Shown: positions 24,321-32,922, counted from the first letter of the stretch. The stretch is 64,000 nucleotides of DNA from Patescibacteria group bacterium (GCA_028718605.1 JAQULM010000001.1:539101-603100); one strand, 5' to 3'. Translations and numbers: made by a program. The notes: generated from the sequence alone by a model not told the origin.

Positions 24321-24896
24321 TTAGACTTTTTCTATCCGCTTTTTTACGAATTCATACACTTGCTGGAATTCCTCCTCCGGACTCATGCGGGTTGCGTTCA
24401 AATAGAGATCGTAGTGTTGCGGATCGAAAATATCGATGTGGTAATACTTCTGGTACCGAATTTTATCGCTTATAAGGCGTGCCTTCACGCTTCGAAGTAC
24501 GTCCTCATAGCTTTTAAGGTTCTGGGCTTCATTGCGTTCGTGAGCTACGCCATCGTGAGTCTGGAGCGCACTCCAGATGCGGCGGGCTCCTTCTTCGTCA
24601 CTCACGTCAAGAAAAATTTTCAATGAATGCCGGATAAAATGAAACGCCGTGCGCCCTTCAATAACAAAATTATCTTCTGCCCTGCCGAGCTCTTCAACCT
24701 TTGTATCGAATTCACGGTCACACTGACCATGATTCTCGCCCCAACGGAGGAATTCAATTAACGTCATTCCCCGTTGGCGTGCTGCATCTCGAAACATACC
24801 GCCGACATAGTACCGCTTATACCCCAACACGGCCGCGAGTCTTTTCGCGACCGTGCTTTTTCCAGAACCAGGTTTTCCGCTCAAGCTAACGATCAT
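24321..24896 (-). CDS. Cytidylate kinase-like P-loop kinase
   Basis: About 191 residues starting MIVSLSGKPGSGKSTVAKRLA, a Walker A P-loop nucleoside monophosphate kinase. The GGMFRDAARQRGM and NFVIEGRTAFHFI segments resemble archaeal-type (AAA_17) cytidylate kinases, with the lid arginines in ARRIWSALQTHDGVAHER. It probably phosphorylates CMP/dCMP, but AMP-like substrates cannot be ruled out. The ATG start overlaps the pnp stop by 11 bases, implying coupling to pnp; a longer in-frame start would overlap by 90 bases and adds no family residues. Confidence 0.85.
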   Translation of the reverse strand: MIVSLSGKPGSGKSTVAKRLAAVLGYKRYYVGGMFRDAARQRGMTLIEFLRWGENHGQCDREFDTKVEELGRAEDNFVIEGRTAFHFIRHSLKIFLDVSDEEGARRIWSALQTHDGVAHERNEAQNLKSYEDVLRSVKARLISDKIRYQKYYHIDIFDPQHYDLYLNATRMSPEEEFQQVYEFVKKRIEKV

Positions 24897-27147
24897 GGTG
24901 GAAACGCCGTGGTGGGCGATTAAATCCGCCGCGTGATGAGCGCGAACCAGACCGCACCGGCCGCTCAACCCGTTCAACGCCTGCCGGTGGTTCTTTCAGA
25001 ATTTTGTGTGAGAGTTCAATCCTGCCGCGCTCCTTGTCCACCCCGACAACTTTCACTTTCAGCTTATCGCCCGGTTTTACAAAATCTGATACACGGTCAA
25101 TGCGCTCGTAGGAAAACTGGGAAATATGGACCATGCCATCCTGGCCAGGGACGAGCTCGACGATTGCGCCAATCTCACTGCCGGTATTCCGGTCTGTCTG
25201 TATCTTCAGAACGGTTCCCTCGTACTCCTCGCCTTCTTTAATTTCATGGGTTAGGTTCTCGATCCACTTTTTCGCCTTGTCACCCATTTCAGCATTATGC
25301 GACGTGATCATTACGAGGCCGTCCTGCTCAATGTCAATCTTGGTGACATCGGCACCGCCGCACTCATCGATGATCTTGTTGATGGTTTCGCCGCCGCGGC
25401 CGATAACATCGCGAATTTTTTCAGGATCGATCCTGAGCATGGAAATCCGTGGGGCATACGGCGACAATTCAGCACGCGGGGCGGGGATTGTCTTCTCGAT
25501 AACGTCGAGGATTTGCATACGCGCCTTTTGGGCAGCGCTGAATGCTTCTTTGGTTATCTCCAGTGTGATGCCGTGGAGTTTCGTGTCCATCTGGATGGCG
25601 GTAATGCCTGTCCGCGTACCGGCAACCTTGAAATCCATGTCGCCATTGTGGTCTTCGACCCCTTGGATATCAGTGAGAATCTTAAATGTCCCGAGATCGT
25701 TCTCGGCGGTAATCAGGCCGATGGCAATGCCCGCAACTGGTGCCTTGATCGGCACGCCGGCATCCATGAGCGCGAGCGTTGACCCGCAGCATGATGCCTG
25801 GGACGATGACCCATTGGACGAGAGTACTTCTGAAACAACGCGTACGGTGTAGGGGAATTCCTCGCGTGACGGCATAACAGCCTCAATCGCTTTTTCGACG
25901 AGAGCGCCGTGCCCGATTTCCCGCCGCCCTGGCGACCGTATCGGCTTTGCTTCGCCAGTCGAAAAGCCGGGGAAATTGTAGTGGTGCATGAACCGCTTCT
26001 TTCCTGTCTCCTCCATGGTATCGAGCAACTGCTCGTCGCCCGGCGAACCGAGCGTCACGACCGACAGAACCTGCGTCTCGCCGCGATTGAACAACCCAGA
26101 ACCATGCGTCCGCGGTAATACGGCAACTTCACTCGCGAGCGGACGGATTTCATCGAGCGCGCGGCCGTCAACACGTTTTTCCGCTTCGAGCACCAGCCGC
26201 CGCGCTTCATCCTCATACAACCCGCTGACCAGCGAAACGCCGTGTGCACGGAGCTCTTTCGACACTTCATTATCGGCTTTCAGCACTTCCTCGAGCTCAT
26301 CAGTAAGCTTCAGGAGCGCCTGCTTCTGCTCCTTTTTTACCATTATGCTGAAGAGTTGCTGTATCCTACTCGCGCAGAAGTCCTTCACTTTTTTCTCAAC
26401 GCTTGCGCGCTTTGCTTTCTCGTCATCATCAAGCTCGCCGATCTCAATCATTTCTTTCGCTTTCCCGACCTTCTCCTGTATTTCCCGTATCGTGCGGACT
26501 AACGGCTTGATGTGCTTGTGGCCGAATTCGATCGCGTCGAGCACGACCTGCTCGGAAACCTGCTGGCCACCCGCCTCAATCATTAAAATTTTCTCTTCGT
26601 CAGCTGCAACAACCAGATCGAGCACGCTTTTCTCGCGCGCAGTATACGTCGGGTTCAGCACCCACTCACCGTTGATTTGCCCTACCCGAACGCCCGCGAT
26701 CGGCCCGTGCCAAGGGATGCTCGAAATCGAGAGGGCGCAGGACGCCGCGATCAGGGACAGTACGTCAGGATCATTCTCCTGGTCAACCGAGAGTACTGTG
26801 ATAACGACCTGAATATCATTGCGGAGCGAATCGTCAAACAGCGGCCGGATCGACCGGTCGACCAGCCGGGATGTCAGAATCGCATCATCAGACGGCCGTC
26901 CTTCCCGTTTAATGAACCGGGACCCTTTGATTTTACCGGCGGCGTACAACCGCTCCTCATAATCAACCATGAGGGGGAAAAAATCGATTCCCTCCCGAAT
27001 TGTCTCACTCTTCACTGCAGTGGCAAGCACCATCGTGCCGCCGTACTTCACCGTACAGGCGCCATCTGCCTGGCCAGCGAGCCGACCGAGCTCGAATTCC
27101 AGCTTGCCGCCGTTGAGCTCTGTCTCAAAACGCTCTACCGATGCCAT
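24886..27147 (-). CDS. pnp: Polynucleotide phosphorylase
   Basis: A 753-residue 3'-5' phosphorolytic exoribonuclease. Two RNase PH domains are visible: the first has GRLAGQADGACTVKYGGTMVL and FFPLMVDYEERLYAAG, the second has LPRTHGSGLFNRGETQ and the catalytic region GHGALVEKAI with SNGSSSQASCCGS and DIQGVEDHNGDMDFKVAGT. A KH domain (IRDVIGRGGETINKI) and an S1 domain (GEEYEGTVLKIQTDRNTG) follow, and a short Arg/Ser/Gly-rich tail ends the protein. It degrades mRNA from the 3' end. Its distance from rpsO (a NYN gene lies between) departs from the common rpsO-pnp pair. RBS AAGGAAG precedes the start. Confidence 0.97.
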   Translation of the reverse strand: MASVERFETELNGGKLEFELGRLAGQADGACTVKYGGTMVLATAVKSETIREGIDFFPLMVDYEERLYAAGKIKGSRFIKREGRPSDDAILTSRLVDRSIRPLFDDSLRNDIQVVITVLSVDQENDPDVLSLIAASCALSISSIPWHGPIAGVRVGQINGEWVLNPTYTAREKSVLDLVVAADEEKILMIEAGGQQVSEQVVLDAIEFGHKHIKPLVRTIREIQEKVGKAKEMIEIGELDDDEKAKRASVEKKVKDFCASRIQQLFSIMVKKEQKQALLKLTDELEEVLKADNEVSKELRAHGVSLVSGLYEDEARRLVLEAEKRVDGRALDEIRPLASEVAVLPRTHGSGLFNRGETQVLSVVTLGSPGDEQLLDTMEETGKKRFMHHYNFPGFSTGEAKPIRSPGRREIGHGALVEKAIEAVMPSREEFPYTVRVVSEVLSSNGSSSQASCCGSTLALMDAGVPIKAPVAGIAIGLITAENDLGTFKILTDIQGVEDHNGDMDFKVAGTRTGITAIQMDTKLHGITLEITKEAFSAAQKARMQILDVIEKTIPAPRAELSPYAPRISMLRIDPEKIRDVIGRGGETINKIIDECGGADVTKIDIEQDGLVMITSHNAEMGDKAKKWIENLTHEIKEGEEYEGTVLKIQTDRNTGSEIGAIVELVPGQDGMVHISQFSYERIDRVSDFVKPGDKLKVKVVGVDKERGRIELSHKILKEPPAGVERVERPVRSGSRSSRGGFNRPPRRFHHDR

Positions 27148-27419
27148 ATGTTGTGCTTCCTTGTCTGTTCCTTCGGAAAGTGCGCGCAGTGAGACGCGAA
27201 CCGATATCGGGAGGATGCCACTTCATAAACTTATATCCTGAGCGGAGCGAAGGATCTCAGAGCCCACCGAAGGATCCCGAAAAAACGCGATCCATTCAGG
27301 GTAAAAGTCTACGAACCTGACAACCTATCCCAGTCGCGGCATTCCATGCGGCGCCCATCGATGGGGAACATTACGTATTAATTGTATAAACTGCCAAAGA
27401 ACAGTATCTGCAAATGGAG
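27148..27419 (-). promoter_or_regulatory. pnp upstream region with a GGATC(C/T)TTCG repeat
   Basis: A 272-base gap between the NYN stop and pnp. The plus strand carries TCCTGAGCGGAGCGAAGGAT (27236-27255), whose ends pair as ATCCT/AGGAT, and a second GAAGGATCC copy follows at about 27268. No ORF is credible here. The position suggests the pnp 5' leader, which in other bacteria is a target of PNPase autoregulation; that link is inference. Confidence 0.35.
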
Positions 27420-27953
27420 CTAACGCGCTGACTGCCGCGTACGATCCGTAAATCTTCTCGCGATAAGGTATTTCCGCCGGTTGCCGCTCAGGTCGATAAA
27501 CCGGTCAGCCTGGTGCACAAGCTGCGATGACGCAGACTCGGCAAAAGCGACGATCTCGACAAATTGGCCATGGTTCTTCAAGTACTCCACGAGCGGGATA
27601 AAATCGCCATCACCGGTAACGAGAACGATGGAATCAACTTTCGGGGACAGGCGAATCGCATCCATCGCGATGCCGATATCCCAGTCGCCTTTTTTATTGC
27701 CGCCAAAAAATACCTGCAGATCCTTGGTCTTTACCTCGAACCCCTGCTTGTCGAGCGCTTCGAAAAACTTCTGCTCGTCGGGGTTCTGGGCCTTGATCAC
27801 ATACGCCATCGCACGGATGAGCTGCCGGTTGTCGAGTGCTGCTTTTAAAACTTCCCCAAAATTCACCTTTGCTCCGTACAGGTTCTTCGCGGAGTAGTAA
27901 AGGTTTTGGACGTCGACGAATATGCCGACGCGCTGGTTCTTCAAACTGTCCAT
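27420..27953 (-). CDS. LabA-like NYN-domain (PIN-fold) protein
   Basis: A 177-residue NYN domain. RVGIFVDVQNLYYSAK gives the first catalytic Asp and the N of the family, DWDIGIAMDAI the second acidic cluster, and VLVTGDGDFIPLVEYLK the third. The fold is that of PIN-type ribonucleases and these acids are intact. A basic tail ends the protein. Its ATG overlaps the rpsO stop by one base (TAATG), so it is translationally coupled to a ribosomal protein, which suggests a role in RNA metabolism. Confidence 0.88.
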   Translation of the reverse strand: MDSLKNQRVGIFVDVQNLYYSAKNLYGAKVNFGEVLKAALDNRQLIRAMAYVIKAQNPDEQKFFEALDKQGFEVKTKDLQVFFGGNKKGDWDIGIAMDAIRLSPKVDSIVLVTGDGDFIPLVEYLKNHGQFVEIVAFAESASSQLVHQADRFIDLSGNRRKYLIARRFTDRTRQSAR

Positions 27954-28219
27954 TATTTCTTGAGTTTAAGCTGCTTGGCGATCGCCTCGTAGCTTTTCGG
28001 ATTGTCCTTCTCCAGATAGCGTAAAAGGCGCCGGCGCAAACCAACCTTGCGGAGCAACCCGCGCCGCGAGGAAAAATCCTTCTTGTGGTCCTTCAGGTGG
28101 TCAGTGAGGCGCTTAATCTCTGAAGACAAAATCGCGATCTGAACCTCCGGCGAGCCGGTATCCGACTCGTGGGTTTTGTACTTCTCGATAATCTTGTCCT
28201 TCTCTTTCTTCGTTAGCAT
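27953..28219 (-). CDS. rpsO: 30S ribosomal protein S15
   Basis: An 88-residue S15. The start MLTKKEKDKIIEKYKTHESDTGSPEVQIA matches the family from its first residues (shown here: HESDTGSPEVQIAILSSEI), and RRGLLRKVGLRRRLLRYL is the conserved rRNA-contacting helix. The upstream in-frame ATG would add 25 residues not found in S15, so the internal ATG with the usual N-terminus was chosen. It binds 16S rRNA helix 20-22 early in assembly. Confidence 0.97.
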   Translation of the reverse strand: MLTKKEKDKIIEKYKTHESDTGSPEVQIAILSSEIKRLTDHLKDHKKDFSSRRGLLRKVGLRRRLLRYLEKDNPKSYEAIAKQLKLKK

Positions 28220-28360
28220 ACTGTTGTGTCCTTCCGCCGCGAGGCTCCGAGTCTCAGGGGTGCTAACAAATCCCCAGAAACCAAGAGTTCGCATTATTCA
28301 ATAAGTACCCTTATTATAGGCATAATCGTGGCTCTGTCAAGGCGGCGCGATGCAGAGTAG

Positions 28361-28391
28361 AAAAAACCCCGGGAGCCTCCGCTTCCCGGGG
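28361..28391 (-). terminator. Intrinsic terminator of the 408-residue hypothetical gene
   Basis: On the minus strand CCCCGGGAAGC and GCTCCCGGGG form a G/C-rich stem with a short loop, followed by six T. It lies about 30 bases after the stop codon at 28421. Confidence 0.9.
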
Positions 28392-28420
28392 TGTGAAAAA
28401 ATCCATCGAATGTTCTGTCG

Positions 28421-29647
28421 CTACAACAGCGCCGCTGCCTGCTTCAGCGCCTGTTTCGCCTGCTTGAGCGCTCGGCTCCCGGATTGCCCCAGAAACGCCA
28501 TGGCGGTTTCTATATGCTGTGAAGCGTCCCGAACGACAGGGTGCTGGAACCCAGTTTCGTCAACATTACTGATCCATGCTTTCGCGCCGGCAACCGTCGC
28601 CGCAATCGTGTCGCGCTGCGCAGGATCGATGCGTTCCTGCTCAAGCAAACCATTAACTTCAACAATGGCACACTCGAGGCTGATCCGTACCTGCCGGAGC
28701 GTGAGTGAATTTGCGCTCATCCGGAGGATCGTGGCAGCTGCCTCATGCTTATGCTGCCGCAACTGCCTGGCAGCGCTCGCAAACTCATCGAGGAGATGCC
28801 GCGCGGTGTTGCGGAACGGTACGATATCGTACCGCTTCAGCTCAGCCGTAAACAACTCGAGTGCGCAACTGACCATCTCGGCATGGGCGCAATCAGTAAT
28901 TGGAGGCGCGGCCAATCCATCAACCGGCGCAAATGCCGCGAGAAAATCATGCATACCCGCGAATGACAGCTCCATCGTATGGACCAAGAGGTCAGCAACG
29001 CGCTGGCGCGAAGTAAGCACTTCCTCAATATGGTTGATATCGACCAACCGCCCATGGGCTTGGTTACCGCCACCAACGGCAACAGCTGCTTTCGCGCTCG
29101 GATTAACGCGCTTCAAACTGTCAACAACCGTCCCTAACTGCGCTGCGGCATTCGCAATCCGCTGGTTACGGTAGACATCAGGCCGTGCGCCAATACGCAC
29201 AATGATTTCTCCGGACAATTGCTCGAACTGCTTGGCAAGGTCAGCCGCATTTGTCGTGCGCAGCCCGAGTGCGAGACGATTCAGCTCAGCAAACAGCTCC
29301 TGGATACGGAGTAAATCAGCGCGTTTGCCCTCTTCAAACGTGAGGCCGTATTGAGCTGCGACGTGCATGGTGTACCGACGCACTGCATAGAGATTGTCGT
29401 ACATCACGTATACGAGCCACGCCGGATCAAATGTTGACAGCAAGCTCTGTGCTTTCAATGTTTCGATGAGCACCCAATCCCACCGCGGGACAATAGGCTT
29501 GCCACGATGGTGGCCGCTGACGATGACGCCGATATCGCTCTCTTCAAGGCCGATGCGCGCTTTGAGATACCGCACTTTTCCTTTGATGAGAACCGGCACG
29601 GTCTGTATTGAACCGCCGCCAATTCCACCGACAATTACCGTTGACAT
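28421..29647 (-). CDS. Hypothetical protein with Gly-rich N-terminus
   Basis: A 408-residue soluble protein that I do not recognise. It opens MSTVIVGGIGGGSIQTVP, a Gly-rich beta-loop of the kind that binds nucleotides, and a second glycine stretch AVAVGGGNQAHGR occurs near residue 190. The rest is mainly helical with many Ala, Leu and Arg. No signal peptide or membrane helix. The start is preceded by GAGGAG. It is monocistronic: its own terminator follows and the next gene upstream ends in another terminator. Relation to tubulin/FtsZ-type Gly loops is only superficial. Confidence 0.6.
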   Translation of the reverse strand: MSTVIVGGIGGGSIQTVPVLIKGKVRYLKARIGLEESDIGVIVSGHHRGKPIVPRWDWVLIETLKAQSLLSTFDPAWLVYVMYDNLYAVRRYTMHVAAQYGLTFEEGKRADLLRIQELFAELNRLALGLRTTNAADLAKQFEQLSGEIIVRIGARPDVYRNQRIANAAAQLGTVVDSLKRVNPSAKAAVAVGGGNQAHGRLVDINHIEEVLTSRQRVADLLVHTMELSFAGMHDFLAAFAPVDGLAAPPITDCAHAEMVSCALELFTAELKRYDIVPFRNTARHLLDEFASAARQLRQHKHEAAATILRMSANSLTLRQVRISLECAIVEVNGLLEQERIDPAQRDTIAATVAGAKAWISNVDETGFQHPVVRDASQHIETAMAFLGQSGSRALKQAKQALKQAAALL

Positions 29648-29749
29648 CCTTTCTCTCCTCTCACTCTGTATTGTGAAACTAACTCTTTTTCATTTTTATC
29701 TAAAAAACCAAGCGGCTCTATCTTACGCTCGAGAGCTACCAGTGTCAAA

Positions 29750-29790
29750 TAAAAAAACGGTTCCATCGCATGTACTACGCGACGGAACCG
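29750..29790 (-). terminator. Intrinsic terminator of the small membrane protein
   Basis: Minus-strand GGTTCCGTCGC and GCGATGGAACC pair (one G.U) around a 9-base loop and are followed by seven T. It lies about 40 bases past the stop at 29829. Confidence 0.9.
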
Positions 29791-29828
29791 CAAACTCCGA
29801 GAAGTGACGCTGGATGCCCCCTGTCCTG

Positions 29829-30140
29829 CTACTTCTTTTCCGGCAGTAACGCCACGATGAGCGTGGCAACCGTCACGATACAGAAAAACTTGAATGCGAA
29901 CGGCGTCCAATACGTCGAACCCCAGGCAGCGAGCGCACCAATGACCAGGATGATCAACCCGCGGTACAGCCGCGATTCAACGATGGCATTCAGCAAACCG
30001 GCGAGGGCGCCAAAAACGGTGCACCACAGGACCGGCCAAAACGGGATATCAGCGGCGCTGAACAGATCGAGCGCCCCTGCGCCGAGAAAGAACACTAGGC
30101 AGCATATCCCCACAAAATACACCTTGCCGACATCAGACAT
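29829..30140 (-). CDS. Small hypothetical membrane protein (three to four helices)
   Basis: A 103-residue hydrophobic protein with about four membrane segments: FVGICCLVFFLGAGAL, WPVLWCTVFGALAGLLNAI, GLIILVIGALAAWG and FFCIVTVATLIVAL. The strong RBS AGGAGG lies about nine bases before the ATG. It diverges from the recombinase gene. No family recognised. Confidence 0.6.
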   Translation of the reverse strand: MSDVGKVYFVGICCLVFFLGAGALDLFSAADIPFWPVLWCTVFGALAGLLNAIVESRLYRGLIILVIGALAAWGSTYWTPFAFKFFCIVTVATLIVALLPEKK

Positions 30141-30254
30141 GGCAATGCCTCCTATCTATACGTTTGCGTGATTTTCAACTCTCTCAACTATGTGTGTGTA
30201 AGAATTGTTGAAGCGTACCAACAACACAGTTCATTGTCAACATACTATCAGGCT

Positions 30255-30284
30255 TTGACCAAAGCATAGTACGCGACGTACAAT
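30255..30284 (+). promoter_or_regulatory. Promoter of the recombinase gene (apparently leaderless)
   Basis: TTGACC (30255-30260), an 18-base spacer and TACAAT (30279-30284). The ATG at 30291 lies seven bases after the -10, where transcription should start, so the mRNA would have no 5' leader and no Shine-Dalgarno sequence; none is visible. Confidence 0.65.
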
Positions 30285-30290
30285 ACACCT

Positions 30291-31199
30291 ATGGCTGCAC
30301 CACTACAACAATCACTCGACGGCTTCCTTGGGCGCCTGTCGCAAGAAAACAGCGTCGGAAATGCGACCATCCGCAACTACCGTTTCTACCTGTCACGATT
30401 TTTAACTTGGCGGGCGTTTCCTGAACCGTCAGCGATCACTGGCGAAGCAATCGATGAATTCCGGCACTACCTTGCGGGGATCCGGAACCAACGCGGTGAA
30501 CTGATGAAACAGACAACGCAGAATTACCACCTGATCGCGCTCCGTGCATTCCTCGACTACCTCAATGCCCAGGGCATGGCAGTGCCCCGAGGCCATGACG
30601 TCAAGCTGAACCGCATTGAACAGCGGCACCAAGTAACGATTACCGACACAGATCTCGAACGCTTGCTGGAAGCGCCGCTGAATATGAAAAACCCCGGCAT
30701 CGTCCAAAAGCGGGACAAAGCCCTCCTCGAACTGCTCTTCAGCACAGGATTGAAAGTATCAGAACTCTCGAACCTGCGCCGCGACCACGCACGATTGGAA
30801 GAAGACGAGATGCCGATCCGCGGCACCGGAAGCAGAATGCGGTCAGTGCCGTTCACCCACCATGCGAAATTCTGGATCAAGGAATACCTCGATGTGCGTA
30901 CCGATGCGCTCCCGGCGCTTTTTATCCGCCATGATCGCGCGAAACGCCAGCAGCTCACGAGCGTACAGCCGGATGAATACAAACTGACGCCCCGGACGAT
31001 CCAGCGCATTGTAAAAAAATACGCGGCATCATCCGGCCTCCCGCGCTCTACAACCCCTGAATCGCTCCGGCAAGCGTTCGCGTCATTCCTCCTGCGGCGC
31101 GGCGACGATATCGAAACGGTGCAAAAAACACTCGGCCACGTTTCGCTGACGACGACGAAACTGTACGCAAAATCCCACGCCTCGCCCCCCGTGGATTGA
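30291..31199 (+). CDS. Xer-like tyrosine recombinase with degenerate active site
   Basis: A 302-residue tyrosine recombinase with an N-terminal core-binding (SAM-like) domain (about 5-105) and a catalytic domain (about 120-300). Catalytic positions are altered: TGLKVSEL has Lys where Xer proteins have Arg-I, the beta-hairpin Lys is Arg (GTGSRMRSVP), and the HxLRH box reads ESLRQ, keeping only the Arg. LGHVSLTTTKLY retains the His and the nucleophile Tyr (about residue 292). It is Xer-like in length and context, being alone beside tRNA-Arg. Activity may be lost or changed. It may be a DNA-binding relic or act on atypical sites. Confidence 0.85.
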   Translation: MAAPLQQSLDGFLGRLSQENSVGNATIRNYRFYLSRFLTWRAFPEPSAITGEAIDEFRHYLAGIRNQRGELMKQTTQNYHLIALRAFLDYLNAQGMAVPRGHDVKLNRIEQRHQVTITDTDLERLLEAPLNMKNPGIVQKRDKALLELLFSTGLKVSELSNLRRDHARLEEDEMPIRGTGSRMRSVPFTHHAKFWIKEYLDVRTDALPALFIRHDRAKRQQLTSVQPDEYKLTPRTIQRIVKKYAASSGLPRSTTPESLRQAFASFLLRRGDDIETVQKTLGHVSLTTTKLYAKSHASPPVD

Positions 31200-31241
31200 C
31201 CGTAACGGAAAAAATTGGTAGGGTTGAGTGCGCGACTCCAT

Positions 31242-31316
31242 GCCCTCATAGCTCAACGGATAGAGCATCAGCCTTCTAAGCTGAGGATGTAGGTTCGACT
31301 CCTACTGAGGGTACCA
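31242..31316 (+). tRNA. tRNA-Arg (UCU)
   Basis: Acceptor arms GCCCTCA and TGAGGGT pair (one G.U), the anticodon stem CAGC/GCTG encloses CTTCTAA with anticodon TCT, the T-arm is GGTTCGACTCC, and CCA is encoded. Confidence 0.95.
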
Positions 31317-31362
31317 GACTCAAACGATACTAATAAAAACTTATCGGAGAAAACATAATCAT

Positions 31363-31698
31363 ATGGCATGCTTCATCGCACCAACTGCTGCGGCAATCAT
31401 CTCGACAAGCGTTCGAAAAAAAATACCGCGACGCTACCATATCGGATGGCTCAACACCATGCTCTGGGGCGGAGTGATCATGCTTATCGTTGACCACATT
31501 GCGAATGGGGAGATCGTTGCGTACCCGCCATTCCTTACTGCCATGGAAAACCCAAGCGCCATTCCCGTCATGGTTGAGGAAATCGTTACGCTCGGCGGCG
31601 CGATGACCGCGGCGATTGTCGCGTGCTGGGCGATCATGGTAATTGTTGCGGATACCATAACAACAAAGAGGGAAACCAGTCAGGCGCAGTTGATGTAA
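31363..31698 (+). CDS. Conserved hypothetical membrane protein
   Basis: A 111-residue protein starting MACFIAPTAAAIISTSV. Two membrane helices are visible at about 30-47 (LNTMLWGGVIMLIVDHI) and 70-95 (EEIVTLGGAMTAAIVACWAIMVIVAD). The N-terminal Cys-Phe-x-x-Pro segment recurs in small uncharacterised proteins of anaerobes, from memory and not checked here. RBS GGAG is 13 bases upstream. Function unknown. Confidence 0.6.
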   Translation: MACFIAPTAAAIISTSVRKKIPRRYHIGWLNTMLWGGVIMLIVDHIANGEIVAYPPFLTAMENPSAIPVMVEEIVTLGGAMTAAIVACWAIMVIVADTITTKRETSQAQLM

Positions 31699-31771
31699 GC
31701 GTTTTTTGCGAAGAACAACGCCACCCACGATACGTGTTACTGCGCGCAGTTTTTCTATTGATCCAATGCCC

Positions 31772-31800
31772 TTGACATTGAAGCTGTTGAGTGCTATACT
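31772..31800 (+). promoter_or_regulatory. Consensus sigma70 promoter
   Basis: TTGACA (31772-31777), a 17-base spacer and TATACT (31795-31800) upstream of the TTG-started membrane protein gene. The predicted transcript has an approximately 83-base leader ending in AAGGAGG. Confidence 0.85.
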
Positions 31801-31889
31801 CTCGTGAAACAAAACTGCCAAACAGTACGTCAGATCCAAATCGCGTTGGATTGTTGTACAAAAAGGCACATTCACAAAGGAGGAAGTAA

Positions 31890-32528
31890 TTGGATAAAAC
31901 TCTTCTAGAGGACACTCTCAAAAAAGAGGTCCCTGAAAATGAAGAGGAAACGATAATAGGGATGTACAAGCGGTACTTGCCGCTTGAAATCTTCGCACTG
32001 CTGTGCTCATGCTTGTTTGCGTTCCACTACCTTGATGCAGGGCAAGGCTTTTTCATGGTAGCTGTCGCCGGTACAGTTGGCGATATGGTTGGCTTTTATA
32101 GCTCGGGCTTTATCCGCCAAATCTGGGTGCATTGCCGGGACTACCATGATACGCACGGCTGGAGACGCGTCCGAGACATCCTTGGGCTTGCTTTCTGGGA
32201 CATGGTTAAGGAACATGGGATCGCAGGCTTCTTCGACGATATCTTCATCCGGCCCTTTCTTCTATGGAAAATGCCTCAGTGGCTCGCGCTCATAGCTCAA
32301 ATGTTTATGGCTGGGCAAATCAACCTAGGGCCTGGTCCCGCTCCCTCAATGGTCATGGGCTTGCTGCTGCTTCAGCTGCCTCTTGAGAAGATTGGCCTTG
32401 TGATCGGAAAGCTGTGCGCAGACTACATCTTCTATCGTGTTTCCTATGAATGCCGCAAGCGATTCGGACATTTAACTCCCGCTCGTGTATTTAAATGCCT
32501 GAAAACCTTGCTGCTTCGTACCACCTGA
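31890..32528 (+). CDS. Hypothetical membrane protein
   Basis: A 212-residue protein starting at TTG, chosen because a strong AAGGAGG lies six bases before it. About four hydrophobic segments are seen (LEIFALLCSCLFAFHYL, FFMVAVAGTVGDMVGFY, WLALIAQMFMAGQI, VMGLLLLQLPLEKIGLVIG) with charged loops that include HGWRRVRDIL. The protein is His/Trp/Phe-rich. No family recognised. It has its own promoter and terminator. Confidence 0.65.
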   Translation: MDKTLLEDTLKKEVPENEEETIIGMYKRYLPLEIFALLCSCLFAFHYLDAGQGFFMVAVAGTVGDMVGFYSSGFIRQIWVHCRDYHDTHGWRRVRDILGLAFWDMVKEHGIAGFFDDIFIRPFLLWKMPQWLALIAQMFMAGQINLGPGPAPSMVMGLLLLQLPLEKIGLVIGKLCADYIFYRVSYECRKRFGHLTPARVFKCLKTLLLRTT

Positions 32529-32529
32529 T

Positions 32530-32572
32530 ATACCCGCATGAGTGCACGTTGGCTCGCGCGGGTATTTATTTT
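32530..32572 (+). terminator. Intrinsic terminator
   Basis: ATACCCGC and GCGGGTAT pair as a perfect 8-bp stem and are followed by TTATTTT directly after the stop of the membrane protein gene. Confidence 0.75.
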
Positions 32573-32641
32573 CTCTTTACAGTTGACTGTTTTATTCGGT
32601 AGTATAATAATACGTACACGACAATCTTAGTGGACTAACAT

Positions 32642-32717
32642 GCGCGCATAGCTCAGCTGGTAGAGCAGTTGCCTCTTAAGCAAACGGTCGGGGGTTCGAA
32701 TCCCTCTGCGCGCACCA
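32642..32717 (+). tRNA. tRNA-Lys (CUU)
   Basis: Acceptor arms GCGCGCA and TGCGCGC pair. The anticodon loop CTCTTAA gives CTT, the T-arm is GGTTCGAATCC, and CCA is encoded. Immediately downstream is a terminator hairpin CCTCCTC/GAGGAGG with five T (32724-32747). Confidence 0.95.
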
Positions 32718-32776
32718 CAAAGGCCTCCTCACACAGAGGAGGTTTTTGCGTAGCAGCCATGCCGCTCAACACGCAC

Positions 32777-32922
32777 GGATTCGAAGGGCAGGAGTGAATC
32801 AAGCGTGGAACGCGCAGATGAACGACAACGGATGCGACCCTTCGGGAGCATTCGTTGCTGCCCAGGACCCGAATCCCTCTGCGCGCACCACAAAGGCCTC
32901 CTCACACAGAGGAAGTTTTTGC
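32777..32922 (+). mobile_element. tRNA-Lys-linked mini-element: inverted T-arm, body, copied T-arm/acceptor and terminator
   Basis: Sixty bases past tRNA-Lys the sequence GGATTCGAA (32777-32785) is the exact inverse of the tRNA T-arm TTCGAATCC. An 85-base body follows, containing a GGGCAG/CTGCCC pair. It then ends in an exact 44-bp copy (32870-32913) of the tRNA-Lys 3' part plus its terminator (original 32697-32740), with one mismatch after that. The repeat distance is 173 bases. The two inverted T-arm sequences could pair, leaving the acceptor strand as a 3' tail. The body has GAACGCGC and GATGAA, as the Leu and His elements do, but is otherwise diverged. Not coding. Confidence 0.65.
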
